The notes beneath the pieces are model-generated. The model was given only the letters and a program-made list of their open reading frames with translations, ran no database searches and was not told where the DNA came from. Shown piece after piece: positions 31,837-32,063 of a stretch of 32,063 nucleotides of DNA (position 1 is its first letter; each line of letters starts with the position of its first letter). The stretch is taken from positions 13,965-46,027 of the forward strand of contig JAKVBQ010000025.1 of NCBI GenBank assembly GCA_022447205.1. Reading direction: 5' to 3'. The stretch is from Phycisphaerales bacterium (GTDB taxonomy: Bacteria > Planctomycetota > Phycisphaerae > Phycisphaerales > SM1A02). A program made the position numbers and the translations under genes.

Positions 31837-32063
31837 TGAGATCCGACCTCGAGGCTCACGACGCAGGGCATGCCGGAATCGATCCGGATGCCACTCCGAT
31901 CGTGCCACTGTTCATCCTCACCTTCCTGTTCTCGATCGCCACGGCGGTCCTCTGGAACGGACTCGGATTCGTCGCCAAGGAGGCGTACGCGTTTCCGGAG
32001 TGGTTGAACTTCCTGCTCTTCGCGGTGAACGGCTGCATCTACGCACTGGTTGCCTTCTTCTGC
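31836..32063 (+). CDS. Probable MFS-type transporter, N-terminal part (3' truncated by window edge)
   Basis: 76 codons are visible with no stop. A polar N-terminus is followed by two membrane spans: PLFILTFLFSIATAVLWNGLGFVAKEAYAF and WLNFLLFAVNGCIYALVAFFC. The first-helix pattern with an internal Asn-Gly and an aromatic end resembles N-terminal helices of major facilitator transporters, but the part is too short for a firm family. The start is fixed by the TGATG overlap with the lipoprotein gene. Confidence 0.6.
   Translation, partial: MRSDLEAHDAGHAGIDPDATPIVPLFILTFLFSIATAVLWNGLGFVAKEAYAFPEWLNFLLFAVNGCIYALVAFFC

Noticed and set aside
1-32063. CRISPR arrays, insertion sequences, prophage or toxin-antitoxin modules
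   Set aside because: No regular direct repeats, transposase or integrase motifs, terminal inverted repeats or phage genes were seen on reading both strands.

Overview
The window reads as chromosomal DNA of a GC-rich planctomycete, most likely of the class Phycisphaerae or a close relative. The main clues are two secreted proteins (919-2337 and 26205-27446) that end in paired calcium-loop repeats of the D-x-D/N-x-x-G-x-[IV]-D-G-x-D-L type followed by a W-G motif, and a very large secreted protein joining an esterase, PA14, beta-propeller and ThuA modules, a domain style common in Planctomycetes. No transposase, phage gene or CRISPR array is visible, and base and codon use look even throughout. 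This placement is inference from protein style; no rRNA is present.

Layout. 1-2337: the end of a VCBS/FG-GAP secreted protein and a parallel beta-helix protein. 2426-6193: a plus-strand run with a THUMP-type RNA methyltransferase, a CelD-like GNAT acetyltransferase and a fused chorismate mutase/prephenate dehydrogenase (tyrA). 6155-12076: a polytopic DUF2029-type protein (-), an acyltransferase-3 membrane protein coupled to a serine beta-lactamase-like hydrolase (+), an acyl-CoA dehydrogenase (-) and a TVP38/TMEM64 membrane protein (+). 12073-19371: a carbohydrate-associated block with a formylglycine-generating enzyme and the 1529-residue sialate-O-acetylesterase/PA14/propeller/ThuA protein (both -), then a divergent secreted acetyl-xylan-esterase-like hydrolase (+). 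19389-20902: an exported nickel superoxide dismutase (sodN) coupled to a secreted bicupin (-). 21334-24552: an APH-like kinase coupled to an MBL-fold hydrolase, then an XylR-like regulator (+). 24520-28204: a SMUG1-like uracil-DNA glycosylase (-), a MarC protein (+), a secreted propeller protein with a dockerin-like tail (-) and a TetR regulator (+). 28246-32063: soluble transhydrogenase (sthA, +), an L-rhamnose-mutarotase-like protein, a MazG-like pyrophosphohydrolase and a small unknown protein (all -), tRNA-Arg(CCG) (-), a lipoprotein and the start of a probable MFS transporter (+).

How the genes fit together. The esterase fusion, the sulfatase-activating enzyme, the acetyl esterase, the XylR-like regulator and the mutarotase suggest a marine-type lifestyle of stripping acetyl and sulfate groups from polysaccharides and using deoxy-sugars. 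NiSOD and transhydrogenase serve redox balance. Genes are tightly packed: five junctions use start/stop overlaps (8950, 20294, 22412 and 31836, plus the shared CTAG stop at 12073), and four convergent pairs overlap at their 3' ends.

Most unusual points: the four-module esterase/ThuA protein; the exported NiSOD with a propeptide but no visible maturation protease; back-to-back strong hairpins between sodN and the next divergent gene; a 10-bp perfect long-range inverted repeat at 17914-18002; and an RNA methyltransferase whose NPPY catalytic motif reads HGEY.
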